DNA from: Acidobacteriota bacterium
Lineage (GTDB): Bacteria > Acidobacteriota > Terriglobia > UBA7540
Assembly (NCBI GenBank): GCA_021838785.1
Contig: JAKCCV010000018.1
Location: 1-64,000 of the forward strand
Length of the DNA: 64,000 nucleotides
Direction of reading: 5' to 3'
In this document: piece after piece, positions 27,347-37,349 of the stretch
How the letters are laid out: each line of letters opens with the position of its first letter
Position numbering within the stretch: position 1 is the first letter of the stretch
Notes under the pieces: generated by a model
Told to the model about the DNA's origin: nothing
What the model saw: only the letters and a program-made list of their open reading frames with translations
The model's database searches: none
Position numbers and translations under genes: made by a program

Positions 27347-28930
27347 TTAAGGCGCTTGATGATGGTAGATCGAAACCGTGGTCTTGCTGAGCCTCACGTG
27401 CAGCACGCGCGTAAAATGCCGGAACGCCCCGGGATAGGCGCGCATGAGTTGGCTGACCGCGTCTCCCGTTCGGCACACAATCCACTCCACCCATTGTCCG
27501 GGATGCTGTGAGAGCTTCCGCCAGTAGCGGCGATTGTCCTGGTTAAGAATGTTGCGATAATCAATCCCAACGCGGGGCGCAACACACGGCCACTTGCCGG
27601 AGGCCATCAAGATGGTGCCGCCGTGGTAGTGAGCTCGAAGGAAGGAGGTCACTGCTGTTTCCGCAGGGGATTTGCACGGCGTGTTGAGGATGCTCTCACG
27701 GACGATGGGTAAGGCGCGCGCGCCGTGAAGAATCTGTCCCACATCCTGAACCACCAATAACATGACGAATCCGGCGGCAAGGCGATGCCGCGCCGTTCCT
27801 GAAAGGCTCGGCGAAATCACAAAGGAGGGTAGCAAGGCAAGGGCCGGCGCCAGTTCCAACCCGTAGCGCAAGTTATAGTAGGTGAAAGGAAACAAGGTGG
27901 GAACGTAAAGGGGAATCGCAGCGTGAGCCATGGCTTGAACGTAGAATGGCAAGGCCACGAGGAACAAAAGCCCCGCAGAGCGTCGGGAGCGGAGCCGGCG
28001 ATCGGCCAAAAAGGCCACCAGGCCTAAGACCGCCAGCCCCATCGCCCAGGGTCCAACCACCAGTCGCACATCCCCCAGGTAGTAACGCGCGGAGAGCACC
28101 ATGCTGCCATCGGTCGGATATCGAAAACCCGTGGTGGCAAGCTGGTGCGCGTAGATGGCTTTGGCGGAGGAGGGACCGTTATAGAACTCAAGCGGGTTCC
28201 CAAAGCGATAAGCGTTATGCGCGAACCACAGAACCGGCCCAGCGCCCGCAATCAATGAAAACAGCGCAAGGTGACGGAAGCGCTTCGGCCAAGGCTCCGA
28301 GCGCGCCCAGAAAACAAAGGCGGCGGCAAAGGGCAGCGCGTACCACTCATCATACCGGGTGAGGGTTCCCGCGAACGCCGCGAGCCCCGCGAGCGCGGCG
28401 GTGCCGGCCCTTCCGCTTTGCTGATATCGAAATAGTCCGTAAACGGTCAGCACGGACCAGAAAATGGCCATGGATTCCGTCATCGGCATGCTGGCGAGAT
28501 AGAGCATACTCGGACATAGCGCGAATCCGGCCAGCGTCACCCAGCCCGCCGCCAGGCTGCCATTCATCTCATAGCTCAGCCGAAACAGAAACCACGCCGC
28601 CCCTGCAAAGCAGGCCATCGAAACCAGACTGCCGGCCAACCCGGACCTCCAGAGGAAATCGTTGAGGGCCAACGGCGAAACCAGCAGATGAAAAAGAGGA
28701 AGCCACACCGTGCCAATTTCCGGATATCCCGGCGTTAGCGAATCGAAAATGCGCCGCGCGCCCTCCATGTGGGCCAGAGCGTCGCCATAAATATCCGTCA
28801 CGCCGAGACGGTAAAACCCGGCAAGGGCGAAGGCGGAAAGCGCGAGGAGAAAAATCCAGATGGCTAAAATGGTTCGGCGCGGCAGGGGAGCGGCGGGCGA
28901 GGAAGGATCAAAGTCCGAATTAAACATCAA
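27347..28930 (-). CDS. GT-C-type membrane glycosyltransferase (ArnT/GT39-like)
   Basis: A 527-residue polytopic protein with about 10-12 membrane helices. The first periplasmic loop after helix 1 carries acidic residues Asp46 and Asp50 (VTDIYGDALAHMEGARR), in the place where GT-C enzymes bind the lipid-phosphate sugar donor. It presumably transfers a sugar or related group from a polyprenyl-phosphate donor at the outer face of the inner membrane. The acceptor (lipid A, protein or glycan) is unknown. Its start overlaps the end of the PfkB-type kinase gene by 11 bases. Confidence 0.72.
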   Translation of the reverse strand: MMFNSDFDPSSPAAPLPRRTILAIWIFLLALSAFALAGFYRLGVTDIYGDALAHMEGARRIFDSLTPGYPEIGTVWLPLFHLLVSPLALNDFLWRSGLAGSLVSMACFAGAAWFLFRLSYEMNGSLAAGWVTLAGFALCPSMLYLASMPMTESMAIFWSVLTVYGLFRYQQSGRAGTAALAGLAAFAGTLTRYDEWYALPFAAAFVFWARSEPWPKRFRHLALFSLIAGAGPVLWFAHNAYRFGNPLEFYNGPSSAKAIYAHQLATTGFRYPTDGSMVLSARYYLGDVRLVVGPWAMGLAVLGLVAFLADRRLRSRRSAGLLFLVALPFYVQAMAHAAIPLYVPTLFPFTYYNLRYGLELAPALALLPSFVISPSLSGTARHRLAAGFVMLLVVQDVGQILHGARALPIVRESILNTPCKSPAETAVTSFLRAHYHGGTILMASGKWPCVAPRVGIDYRNILNQDNRRYWRKLSQHPGQWVEWIVCRTGDAVSQLMRAYPGAFRHFTRVLHVRLSKTTVSIYHHQAP

Positions 28931-29825
28931 AATGAGTTAGGCGCGTGAATTGGTGGACTCTCTCTTCGATGTCCTGGCGGGTGACGGTCAAAAGGCGGCG
29001 GAGACCAAAATCCTCCACGGCAAAGCTGGCCATCACGGCCCCATACACCACGGCCCGACGCAAATTCGCGTCAGAAAGATCTTGGCTGCGCGCCAGATGG
29101 CCCATAAAGCCGCCCGCGAAGGTGTCTCCAGCACCGGTGGGATCCCGAAACCCCTCGAGCAGAAGCGCAGGAATCGAGAAGACTTCCTCGCCGTTAAACA
29201 GGGTCACGCCATGTTCGCCGCGTTTCACCACCACCCTGCGCGGCCCCATGGCCTGAATGGCCCGCGCGGCTTGCCACAGGTTCTGGCGACCCGAGAGCAT
29301 TTTGGCTTCGCCCTCATTGATGATCAGCGTGTCCACTTCCTTGAGGGTTTGGCCGAGTTCGCCGGGTGTGTTGGCAATCCAAAAATTCATCGAATCGGCG
29401 GCCGCAAACTTGGCGCCCGATAATTGCCGCCGTACGTGGAGCTGCAACGCCGGATGGATATTGCCGAGAAAGAGAAATTCGGCGGAGACAAGGTGTTCGG
29501 GAATTTTGGGCTGAAAGCCTTCAAACACGTTGAGCTGCGTGTCGAGCGTGCGCGCCTCGTTCATGTCCCGCCCGTATTCGCCTTGCCAGCGGAACGTGCG
29601 GCCCGAGGCGCGTTCCAGACCCGAGGTGTCAATGCCACGGGCGTGGAAGATCTGCTGGTGGTGTTCTTCAAAGTCTTCCCCCACCACCGCGACAATGGCG
29701 ACCTGCGTGAACCAGCTCGCGGCGACGGAAAAATATGTTGCCGAACCGCCCAGGATGTTCTTTTCTTCCCCGTAAGGCGTACGAATCGAGTCAAACGCGA
29801 TGGAACCGACAGCCAACAGAGACAT
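28920..29825 (-). CDS. PfkB-family carbohydrate/nucleoside kinase
   Basis: A 301-residue ribokinase-fold kinase. The N-terminal glycine motif is GGSATYFSVAAS (26-37). NEGEAKML (170-177) is the conserved N-x-x-E region. The anion hole and catalytic base are in DPTGAGDTFAGG (228-239; Asp234). The substrate is not obvious. Placement 24 bases after mtnP suggests a role near purine or methylthio-ribose salvage, for example a ribose or nucleoside substrate, but this is inference from position only. Confidence 0.82.
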   Translation of the reverse strand: MSLLAVGSIAFDSIRTPYGEEKNILGGSATYFSVAASWFTQVAIVAVVGEDFEEHHQQIFHARGIDTSGLERASGRTFRWQGEYGRDMNEARTLDTQLNVFEGFQPKIPEHLVSAEFLFLGNIHPALQLHVRRQLSGAKFAAADSMNFWIANTPGELGQTLKEVDTLIINEGEAKMLSGRQNLWQAARAIQAMGPRRVVVKRGEHGVTLFNGEEVFSIPALLLEGFRDPTGAGDTFAGGFMGHLARSQDLSDANLRRAVVYGAVMASFAVEDFGLRRLLTVTRQDIEERVHQFTRLTHFDV

Positions 29826-29849
29826 AACACCGCCTGCTTTCTCCAGCCA

Positions 29850-30728
29850 CTAAGGTTTTCTTCCGTCTTTAAGATACTTGGCCAGCAACAACGCCAGCCG
29901 CTTCCGAGTGCGGGCAGGAATCTTTTTGGGGTCGGTCAGAATGGCGTGAGCGAGCGCCTGGCCGCACTTGCAACGCCGTTCCCGCGGCAGGGCCTGGACA
30001 GCGGCCCGCAAAATCTTTTGGGCGTTGGCGGCGTTGCGGTTCAAGTATCCGATGATTTGCTCCACCGTCACCGCATCGTGATCCGGATGCCAGCAATCGT
30101 AGTCCGTTACCATGGCGAGCGTGGCGTAACAGATTTCGGCTTCACGGGCCAGCTTCGCTTCCTGCAGGTTGGTCATGCCGATGATATCCATCCCCCATGC
30201 CCGGTAGGTGATGGACTCCGCCTTCGTCGAGAAGGCCGGACCCTCCATGCAAAGATACGTTCCTCCCCGATGGAACACCACGCCCGATTCTTCGCAGCCA
30301 TGGGCAAGCGCCGCCACGACCTCGCCACAAACCGGGTCGGCAAAACCAATGTGCGCCACCACGCCGCCGCCAAAGAAGGTGGAGACCCGCTGGCGTGTCC
30401 GGTCAAAAAACTGCAAAGGGAGAACCATCTCTCCTGGCCGCAATTCCTCACGCAACGAGCCGACCGCGCTGACGGAGAGAATTCTTTCCACACCCAATTT
30501 TTTCATGGCGTAGATGTTGGCGCGGAAATTGATTTCCGAGGGAGAAAGAGTGTGACCGCGCCCGTGCCGCGCCAGAAAGGCTACCTTGCGGCCCTCCAGC
30601 GTGCCCAAGCGGAAAGCATCCGACGGTCGGCCGAAGGGCGTGGTGAGGGAAACGGACCTCGCCGCCTCCAGGCCCGCCATCTGGTAAAGGCCGCTTCCCC
30701 CGATGATGCCAACCTCTGCTTGAGCCAT
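29850..30728 (-). CDS. mtnP: S-methyl-5'-thioadenosine phosphorylase
   Basis: A 292-residue PNP/MTAP-family enzyme. It splits methylthioadenosine with phosphate into adenine and methylthioribose-1-phosphate. The family start IGGSGLY (9-15), phosphate-site FLARHGRGH, the base-binding region [13 protein letters not shown] and [14 protein letters not shown] are all clear. The C-terminal [15 protein letters not shown] is also typical of bacterial MtnP. Flanked by an MBL hydrolase upstream and a PfkB kinase downstream, with short gaps suggesting one transcript. Confidence 0.9.
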   Translation of the reverse strand: MAQAEVGIIGGSGLYQMAGLEAARSVSLTTPFGRPSDAFRLGTLEGRKVAFLARHGRGHTLSPSEINFRANIYAMKKLGVERILSVSAVGSLREELRPGEMVLPLQFFDRTRQRVSTFFGGGVVAHIGFADPVCGEVVAALAHGCEESGVVFHRGGTYLCMEGPAFSTKAESITYRAWGMDIIGMTNLQEAKLAREAEICYATLAMVTDYDCWHPDHDAVTVEQIIGYLNRNAANAQKILRAAVQALPRERRCKCGQALAHAILTDPKKIPARTRKRLALLLAKYLKDGRKP

Positions 30729-30746
30729 CTCAGCCTCCGCCGGTGT

Positions 30747-31592
30747 CTAATGAGCCTCACTCGCCGCCCCGCGCTGTTGGATGCGAATTTCGCCTTCCAC
30801 TTCGACTAGGCGCGCCACGGGCGTTCGGTCATCGTGAGGGAAAATGACGTAGGTTCCTTGCTTCGCGAGCAGCGGCAGCAAACGCTTTTTGCCAGCCAGC
30901 GTCTCCAAAGGATACAGATCAAACGACATCATCCAGGGATAGCGAAGGTGAGGCGTCATCGGAACCAGGTCGGAAATAAAGCAGGCCGATTCTCCTTCGG
31001 ACTCCAGCCACACGCACTGCAGATCCCTCACGTGCCCGGGAACAACTTCCACCCGCAATCCGGGAAGAATCTCGGCGTTTCCATCCAGAAATTCCGTTTG
31101 GTTCTCCGCTTCCACGAAGAAATCCTCCCGATAGCTTCCGCGGTCCCGCTCGTTGGGGTTTAAGGCGTGATCCCACTCGCCGCGTTGAATGAAGTAGCGC
31201 GCTTTGGGAAAAGTTGGAACGGTCTTGCCGTTTTCTCTTCGCGTATTCCATCCGCAGTGATCAAAGTGGAGGTGGGTGTTGATCACGATATCCACATCGT
31301 CGGGGCGCACGCCGCATCGCGCCAACTCGCTCGGCAAGCTCTTAAAATGATCAACGGCGTAGATATCGGCGAACTTGGCGTCAAATTGCTCCCCGATGCC
31401 CGTTTCAATCAGGACCGTCTTATCGCCGACCTTCACCAATAGACAGATTAAGCCCAAACGCACGCGGTTGCGGTTGTCGGATGGAAGTTCCTTTTCCCAC
31501 AAAGGCTTCGGGACAACACCAAACATCTGTCCACCGTCCAGCGCAAAGGCTCCGTCCGAAAGCACTTCTAACTGAAGGCGCCCCAGCTTCAT
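30747..31592 (-). CDS. MBL-fold metallo-hydrolase
   Basis: A 281-residue metallo-beta-lactamase-fold hydrolase. The metal motif HxHxDH is NTHLHFDHCGWN (His107, His109, Asp111, His112), with a further ligand region VVPGHVRDLQ and ACFISDLVP. The overall layout resembles N-acyl-homoserine lactonases of the AiiA/AttM sort, but many other hydrolases share it, so the substrate is not assigned. It lies 25 bases downstream of the MeaB-epimerase gene. Confidence 0.8.
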   Translation of the reverse strand: MKLGRLQLEVLSDGAFALDGGQMFGVVPKPLWEKELPSDNRNRVRLGLICLLVKVGDKTVLIETGIGEQFDAKFADIYAVDHFKSLPSELARCGVRPDDVDIVINTHLHFDHCGWNTRRENGKTVPTFPKARYFIQRGEWDHALNPNERDRGSYREDFFVEAENQTEFLDGNAEILPGLRVEVVPGHVRDLQCVWLESEGESACFISDLVPMTPHLRYPWMMSFDLYPLETLAGKKRLLPLLAKQGTYVIFPHDDRTPVARLVEVEGEIRIQQRGAASEAH

Positions 31593-31617
31593 GAATCTCT
31601 CTCCTCCTCAAGATTTT

Positions 31618-33000
31618 TCACTCCTGCATCAACTCTACCAAAACTCCCGCCGCGCTGGTGGGGTGGAGAAAGGCGATTTTCTTCCCCTCCGCGCCGCACC
31701 GAGGCTCTGGGTCCACCAGCCGAAATCCCTCACGCTCCAGCGCCTGCAGGGTCTCGGCCAGGTTGCTGACGCTGAGCGCCAGGTGATGGATGCCAGGCCC
31801 CCGCTTGGATAGAAACCGCGCAATCGGCGATTCAGGCGAAGTCGGCTCGAGCAGTTCAATCCGGCTGGAGCCGTCAAAAAAGGAAACGGCGCGAACGTGT
31901 TGGTCCGGAATTAATTCCTCAGCCGAGGGCTTCGCTCCCAATAGCCGCTCAAAGATCGGAACCGCGTCGTCCAGCGAGCTTACCGCAATGCCAAGATGAT
32001 CAAGGCGGGCGCCCACGGGCAGCGCAGAGCGCGAAACGCCGTCCAGGAGAGATGCCGCCTGTGCGGCCGCGAAAGAGTCGGCTGGAGGGGCCGAACCCAC
32101 GGTCTGCTCTTGGCCCAAAGCGCCCGTTTGCACGGCGGGTGGCCTCCCGCGGGCGCGACGCTCGGCGAATTCCGTCAAGCGAGCCTTCAACGCAACCTTC
32201 TTTGGTCCGGCGTGGGAGGCTTCCCGAGCCTGAAACGCCGCCAAAGCTTCCCGCAGTTCAACAATTCCCTGGCCAGTCGTTCCGACCGTCTTGAGGATGG
32301 GAACGCGCTCCCGCTCCGCGCTGGGCGACGTGGCCTGCATGGCCAACAATTGCTCCACCATGATGTCGGAGCCCGGCAAGTCCGCTTTATTCACCACCAA
32401 GACATCAGCAATTTCCATCACGCCAGCTTTGAAGGCTTGAATCTCATCCCCAAGACCCGGGGCGAGCACTAAAACAATGACGTCCGCGAGGCGAGCGATC
32501 TCCACCTCGTCCTGACCGACGCCGACGGTTTCAATCAAGATGACGTTAAAGCCAGCCGCCTCCAAGATGGTTGCCACATCGCCGGTCGCCGCCGCCAACC
32601 CACCCCACTGGCCTCGCGTTGCCATGCTGCGAATGAAAACTTGCGGATCGGTTGACAACGCCTGCATGCGGAGGCGGTCCCCCAGCAGGGCGCCTCCTGA
32701 AAATGGGCTCGTCGGATCTGCCGCAATAATCCCCACGGAAAGCCCCTCGCGGCGTAATGCCGACGCCAATTTTTCGAGCACCGTGCTTTTGCCCACCCCG
32801 GGCGCCCCGGTTAGGCCGACCACCAATCCGTGGCGTCGCTTGGAAGAAAGCGCGTTAAGGAGCGGCGCCGCGAGCGGTGATTGGTTTTCAACCGCCGAAA
32901 TGGCGCGCGCCAGGGCGCGGCGGTCGCCGGAGCAAATCTGTTCGGCCCAACCTTCGACCGAGCCGGATGTAACCGGAAAAACTGTCCTCATTTCAGTCAT
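31618..33000 (-). CDS. MeaB-type G-protein chaperone fused to methylmalonyl-CoA epimerase
   Basis: A 460-residue two-domain protein. Residues 1 to about 285 are an ArgK/MeaB GTPase: Walker [13 protein letters not shown] (62-73), [19 protein letters not shown] and NKAD (204-207). This protein protects and reloads B12-dependent methylmalonyl-CoA mutase. After a low-complexity Ala/Pro linker (about 286-330), residues 332-460 form a methylmalonyl-CoA epimerase of the glyoxalase fold. It has LDHLGIAV (His335), GIHHLALSV (His405) and a C-terminal VLVELMQE (Glu456) as metal ligands. The reading frame is continuous with no sign of error. Upstream acyl-CoA dehydrogenase overlaps its start by 8 bases. 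A mutase gene is not in this window. Confidence 0.9.
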   Translation of the reverse strand: MTEMRTVFPVTSGSVEGWAEQICSGDRRALARAISAVENQSPLAAPLLNALSSKRRHGLVVGLTGAPGVGKSTVLEKLASALRREGLSVGIIAADPTSPFSGGALLGDRLRMQALSTDPQVFIRSMATRGQWGGLAAATGDVATILEAAGFNVILIETVGVGQDEVEIARLADVIVLVLAPGLGDEIQAFKAGVMEIADVLVVNKADLPGSDIMVEQLLAMQATSPSAERERVPILKTVGTTGQGIVELREALAAFQAREASHAGPKKVALKARLTEFAERRARGRPPAVQTGALGQEQTVGSAPPADSFAAAQAASLLDGVSRSALPVGARLDHLGIAVSSLDDAVPIFERLLGAKPSAEELIPDQHVRAVSFFDGSSRIELLEPTSPESPIARFLSKRGPGIHHLALSVSNLAETLQALEREGFRLVDPEPRCGAEGKKIAFLHPTSAAGVLVELMQE

Positions 33001-34168
33001 GGCCGAGCAGTTCGCGGGCGATGACCAAGCGCTGTATCTCGCTTGTGCCCTCGCCGATGGTGCATAGCTTCACGTCACGGTAATATTTCTCAACCGGATA
33101 ATCACGGATGAATCCGTAGCCGCCGTGGATTTGCACAGCCTCATTGGCCACTCGAACCGCCGCCTCGCCAGCGAAGAGCTTGGCCATGGCGCTTTCCCGG
33201 GCGATGGGCAAGCCGAGGTCCGCGCGCGCTGCCGCCCGGCGAGTGAGCCCGCGCGCCGCCTCAATTTCCGTCGCCATGTCCGCCAGCTTGAAGCGGATGG
33301 CCTGAAACTTGGCAATCGGTTGACCAAATTGCCGCCGCTGGCGCGCGTATTGGAGCGCTGCCTCGAATGCGCCTTGCGCCATGCCGACGGCCAGGGCGGC
33401 AATTGAAATGCGCCCGCCGTCAAGAACCGTCAAACTGTCCCTGAAACCTCGTCCGGGCTCCCCGAGGCAGTTCTCGAGTGGCACCCGGCAGTCCTCGAAG
33501 ATAACCTCTCCGGTATCGCTCGCTCGAAGCCCCAGCTTGGATTCCTTCTTTCCCAAACGGAAGCCAGGTGTGCCGCGCTCGATGATGAAGGCGGAAATGC
33601 CATGCTTGCCTTGGCTACGGTCGGTTACGGCCATGGCCACACAGACGTCCGCATAATGGCTGTTGGTGGTGAAGGTTTTGGCGCCGTTCAGGACCCAATA
33701 GTCACCGCGCCGCTCCGCCGTCGTCCGCGTGCCGCCGGCGTCGGAGCCGGCCTCGGGCTCCGTCAAGCTCCAACAGCCGAGCTTCTCACCCCGCGCCAGG
33801 GGAACCAGATACTTCCTCTTCTGTTCTTCCGTCCCCGCCAGATAAATGTGGTTGGCGCAGAGAGAATTGTGCGCCGCAACCAGCAAGCCCACTGACCCGT
33901 CCACGCGCGCCAGCTCTTCAATGATGAGCGTGTAATCCACATAGCTGAGGCCGGCGCCGCCGTATTCGGGCGGAAAGGTGACCCCCATCCATCCGAGCTC
34001 CGCCAGTTTGGGAAGCAGCTCAGCCGGAAAGCGCTCGGCTTCATCCCACTCCCGCACGTGGGGCCGGATCTCTCGTTCGGCAAATTCTCGCACCGACCGC
34101 TGGATTTCTTTCTGTTCTTCTGTCAGCTCAAAGTCCAGCAGACACCCCCCGGAGAGCCTCCACGTCAA
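32993..34168 (-). CDS. Acyl-CoA dehydrogenase (short/branched-chain type)
   Basis: A 391-residue FAD enzyme that desaturates acyl-CoA and passes electrons to ETF. It has the N-terminal helical domain [17 protein letters not shown], the FAD/substrate loop [38 protein letters not shown] and the catalytic Glu in GEGTSEIQ. The annotated start is a TTG (34168). Similarity begins at [10 protein letters not shown], so the true start may be a few codons later (a CTG after GGGG). The stop overlaps the MeaB-epimerase start, which points to joint branched-chain amino acid or odd-chain catabolism into propionyl/methylmalonyl-CoA. Confidence 0.9.
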   Translation of the reverse strand: MTWRLSGGCLLDFELTEEQKEIQRSVREFAEREIRPHVREWDEAERFPAELLPKLAELGWMGVTFPPEYGGAGLSYVDYTLIIEELARVDGSVGLLVAAHNSLCANHIYLAGTEEQKRKYLVPLARGEKLGCWSLTEPEAGSDAGGTRTTAERRGDYWVLNGAKTFTTNSHYADVCVAMAVTDRSQGKHGISAFIIERGTPGFRLGKKESKLGLRASDTGEVIFEDCRVPLENCLGEPGRGFRDSLTVLDGGRISIAALAVGMAQGAFEAALQYARQRRQFGQPIAKFQAIRFKLADMATEIEAARGLTRRAAARADLGLPIARESAMAKLFAGEAAVRVANEAVQIHGGYGFIRDYPVEKYYRDVKLCTIGEGTSEIQRLVIARELLGHD

Positions 34169-34270
34169 GGCTAACTTACATCGCCCACACGGTCAAGAAA
34201 CGCCGCCCGACGGTGCCGATAAGCTGTCTTTCCCCTGGCTTCTTTTCCTGTGCTACGATGACGAGTTCCG

Positions 34271-35035
34271 ATGCGTCGCATTGGCTTCCTCGACCTTTTT
34301 CTGGTAAGCACCCTCGGCTGCGGGCCGGCCGTACGGTGGGTGAAAGCTCATCCGATGTTCAAGCACAAGCCAACCGCCCGAGCGGCGCAGGTCACAATTC
34401 TATCGGGAGCGGCGGGATGCCGGGTGGACCAAGACGGCGTCCCGATGGGGAAGACCGGGGCGTCAGGCAATCTGGTTCTTCGGAGCGTCAGCCTCGGCGA
34501 CCACTACTTTCATGTGGACTGCCCCGGCCAGACGGAGGTCACGGGCTTTTTGTCGCTGCGAGCGGGAGAAAAGTCGGTCATGGCTGTGGCGGCCCTCCGC
34601 GCCCAAAGCATCGCCTCAATGACGCCGCTCCAGGCTGCCGCCGCCCGCATGCGCCTCCGGCACATGGTCGAGCGGGCCATTGAGTCCCGCTCCCAGGGCC
34701 AGTTTGACCAGGCGGTCAGCCTCTTGCGGCAAGCCACACAACTTGACCCAAACAATCCGGACTTGCACCGGGAACTGGGCATCACCTTCTTGTTAAATCA
34801 CGATTGGGCCGAAGCGCGGATTGAACTGATCGAAGCCTTGCGGCATGAACCGAACAGCGCCGACGCTCACAACGATCTCGGTTATTCCTTGGAAAAGCTC
34901 GGCCGACTGCGAGCCGCGCTGGCCCAATATCGCGTGGCGCATCGGCTGGATCCCGCCAACGCCACCTATCGGAAGCACTATTTCGACCTTCTCGCGCAAT
35001 TACCCGAGCAGCCCCAAAAAAGAATGAAAAAGTAG
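34271..35035 (+). CDS. PEGA-like/TPR repeat protein, probably exported
   Basis: A 254-residue protein. A short hydrophobic N-terminus (FLDLFLVSTLGCG) may be a signal or anchor; the Cys is not in a good lipobox. A small beta domain (about 40-110; VTILSGAAGCRVDQDGVPMG ... YFHVDCPG) resembles PEGA-type surface modules. Three TPR units run about 135-245 (QFDQAVSLLRQATQLDPNNPDLH, then the next two). It probably scaffolds protein contacts in the envelope. It is a lone plus-strand gene between two minus-strand arrays. Confidence 0.6.
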   Translation: MRRIGFLDLFLVSTLGCGPAVRWVKAHPMFKHKPTARAAQVTILSGAAGCRVDQDGVPMGKTGASGNLVLRSVSLGDHYFHVDCPGQTEVTGFLSLRAGEKSVMAVAALRAQSIASMTPLQAAAARMRLRHMVERAIESRSQGQFDQAVSLLRQATQLDPNNPDLHRELGITFLLNHDWAEARIELIEALRHEPNSADAHNDLGYSLEKLGRLRAALAQYRVAHRLDPANATYRKHYFDLLAQLPEQPQKRMKK

Positions 35036-35072
35036 AACCCGCTTTCCGCCATCCGCGCGGCATCGCCCTCGG

Positions 35073-36134
35073 TTAAGCAACTTCCGCCCGGGGACGAGCC
35101 GGAAGCACCTCGCGCATCACCTGCAGGGCACGCTCGCAGCCGCGCCGATCCACATCCAGATGGGTTACGATGCGCATGGTGGACGGCGTGACGCCATTGA
35201 TGAGGACGTTGCGTGCCGCCAAACGCTTGGAAATTTCAAATGAGGTGAGGCCCGTGCCCAAGACGTCCACGAAAAAGATGTTGGTCACGACTTTGTCGGG
35301 GTTGAGGCTCAGGCCGGGAATCTCCGCCAATTCCTGGGCGAGGAATTTGGCGTTGGCGTGGTCGGTGGCTAACCGCGCGGGACCTTCCTCGAGCGCCACC
35401 AGTCCGGCCGCCGCCAACACGCCCGCCTGCCGCATCCCGCCGCCCAGCATCTTGCGGATCAGGCGCGCTTCCTCGATCAATTCCTTGCTGCCCACGAGCA
35501 TCGAGCCAACCGGCGCGCCCAATCCTTTGGAGAGACAAAACATCACCGAATCGAACGGTTGCGACAATTCCCTCACATCGCGCCCGAGCGCCACGGCCGC
35601 ATTGAAGATGCGCGCCCCGTCCAGGTGAACAGGCAAGCCGGCGGCGTGGGCGCGCTCGCAAATATCGCGAGAAATCTCCGGCGGGTAAACGGTTCCTCCG
35701 GCCAAGTTGGAACTGTTCTCAAGCTCAATCAAGCCGGTTCGAGCGCGATGGTCGCTCCGGCCGCGAATCCAAGGCGCGATGAGGTCCCACGTGAGGAGGC
35801 CATCCTCGGCTCGAATCGTGCGCGGCACCAGACCCGAAAACGCGCACAGGGCGCCCATTTCGTGGTTGTAAATGTGGGCCCGCTCTTCACAAATGACTTC
35901 CTGGCCGTGGTGCGTGTGAAGCTTCAGGGCAATCTGATTGCCCATGCTGCCGGAGGGAACAAATAAGGCAGCGGCTCGGCCAAAAATCTCCGCCGCCCGC
36001 TCCTGAAGGCGGTTGACGCTCGGATCCTCGCGATAAACGTCGTCGCCCACCTCCGCCTCCGCCATCGCGCGCCGCATTTTAGCGGAAGGCCGGGTCACGG
36101 TATCGCTCCGCAAGTCCACGATCGGCTCATGCAT
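35073..36134 (-). CDS. ltaE: Low-specificity L-threonine aldolase
   Basis: A 353-residue fold-type I PLP enzyme that cleaves L-threonine or L-allo-threonine to glycine and acetaldehyde. The N-terminal [45 protein letters not shown] (Asp172) and the PLP-lysine region [13 protein letters not shown] (Lys203) are all present, and the length is typical. It lies 24 bases after hemW on the same strand. Confidence 0.9.
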   Translation of the reverse strand: MHEPIVDLRSDTVTRPSAKMRRAMAEAEVGDDVYREDPSVNRLQERAAEIFGRAAALFVPSGSMGNQIALKLHTHHGQEVICEERAHIYNHEMGALCAFSGLVPRTIRAEDGLLTWDLIAPWIRGRSDHRARTGLIELENSSNLAGGTVYPPEISRDICERAHAAGLPVHLDGARIFNAAVALGRDVRELSQPFDSVMFCLSKGLGAPVGSMLVGSKELIEEARLIRKMLGGGMRQAGVLAAAGLVALEEGPARLATDHANAKFLAQELAEIPGLSLNPDKVVTNIFFVDVLGTGLTSFEISKRLAARNVLINGVTPSTMRIVTHLDVDRRGCERALQVMREVLPARPRAEVA

Positions 36135-36158
36135 GGGTTTGACCTCGCCGACAAAATA

Positions 36159-37349
36159 TCATGCCGTGATAAATTCCTGAAAAATCTCGTTGGACACCAA
36201 AACGGCCGGCGGCGACAGGCGTACACGCGAGTTGGCCCGCTCCAGCCAACCGTCGGAAATCAAAGCCTCGAGGGTCCTTCGCCAGGGTTGCAAGGCGCCC
36301 GCCCCCCAGCGTTCCGTCGCCTCGGTCAAGTCAATCCCTTCTTGCCGGCGCAAGCCCAGAAAGAAAAATTCCTCAACTTGCTCGGACAAGGAGAGCCGGC
36401 GAAGCTGCGCCAGGGGAGGTTCCCCGGATTCAAGACAGCTTTCGTAGTGGGCGACCTCCACACGATTCGACCATCGCCTTTCGCCGTCGAACGAATGAGC
36501 GCCCGCCCCCAAACCGACGTAGGGTTGAAGTCGCCAATACTTCAAATTGTGGCGTGATTCAAAACCGGGCAGGGCAAAGTTGGAAATTTCATAGGGCGCG
36601 TAACCTGCCGCGGCCAACTGCTCGCGGGCCCACTCGTACGCCCAAACGACGAACGCTTCCCCCGGCAATTGATCGGCGTGGTAGCGCGTCCCCTGCTGCA
36701 AGGCCTCTTGCCCCAGCCGGCTGTGCTCATCAAGCTCGTAGAGATAAACGGAAACGTGACTCGGCGCGGCCTGCAAAGCGCGCTCCACGGTTTTGCGCCA
36801 CGAGGCTTCGGTTTGGTAGGGAAGGCCGGCGATAAGGTCCAGGCTAATGTTGGTGAAGCCGGCGCGGCCGGCCAACCGCACTTGCGCCGTAATCTCCTCC
36901 GCCGAATGGAGCCGGCCCACGGCGCGGAGCTCGCGGTCATTGAAGGTTTGCGCGCCGAGGCTGAGGCGGTTGATACCCAGCTTTCGCATGGCCTGGAGCA
37001 AGGGTTCGCCGGCCGAGCCGGGAGTCAACTCGATGGTAAACTCTTCCACGGCGTCGGCCAAAAACGCCGCTCGGAGCGCTCCTACCACCTCGGCAAGCCC
37101 TTCTTCGCCCAACAAGGTGGGCGTTCCGCCGCCGAAATAAATCGTATCCACCGGCGCGGAGAGGACGTCGGTGGGAAGGCCCCGAGCGCGGTAAAACTCG
37201 GGTAGATGGGAGATCTCCTGTCCCAGGGCTTGGGTGTAGCGAACGAGGTCCGACGGACGCCCCACACGCGAGCTAAAATTACAGAACGTACACTTGGCTT
37301 CGCAGAAGGGCACCTGGAGATAAACGCCGAGTTGGCGCGGCTGAATCAA
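36159..37349 (-). CDS. hemW: Radical SAM protein HemW (heme chaperone, CPO-III-like)
   Basis: A 396-residue radical SAM protein. Cys16, Cys20 and Cys23 in PFCEAKCTFC bind the 4Fe-4S cluster. YFGGGTPTLL, GINRLSLGAQTF and the HemW C-terminal domain (RHNLKYWRLQPYVGLGAGAHS) follow. HemW, unlike coproporphyrinogen dehydrogenase HemN, inserts heme into respiratory enzymes. The start is a TTG overlapping the TGA of the yjbQ-like gene (TTGA), so translation is probably coupled. Confidence 0.88.
   Translation of the reverse strand: MIQPRQLGVYLQVPFCEAKCTFCNFSSRVGRPSDLVRYTQALGQEISHLPEFYRARGLPTDVLSAPVDTIYFGGGTPTLLGEEGLAEVVGALRAAFLADAVEEFTIELTPGSAGEPLLQAMRKLGINRLSLGAQTFNDRELRAVGRLHSAEEITAQVRLAGRAGFTNISLDLIAGLPYQTEASWRKTVERALQAAPSHVSVYLYELDEHSRLGQEALQQGTRYHADQLPGEAFVVWAYEWAREQLAAAGYAPYEISNFALPGFESRHNLKYWRLQPYVGLGAGAHSFDGERRWSNRVEVAHYESCLESGEPPLAQLRRLSLSEQVEEFFFLGLRRQEGIDLTEATERWGAGALQPWRRTLEALISDGWLERANSRVRLSPPAVLVSNEIFQEFITA

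Noticed and set aside
29424-30809. 461-codon plus-strand frame opposite mtnP and PfkB
   Set aside because: It is antisense to two recognisable enzymes and has no domain-like sequence.
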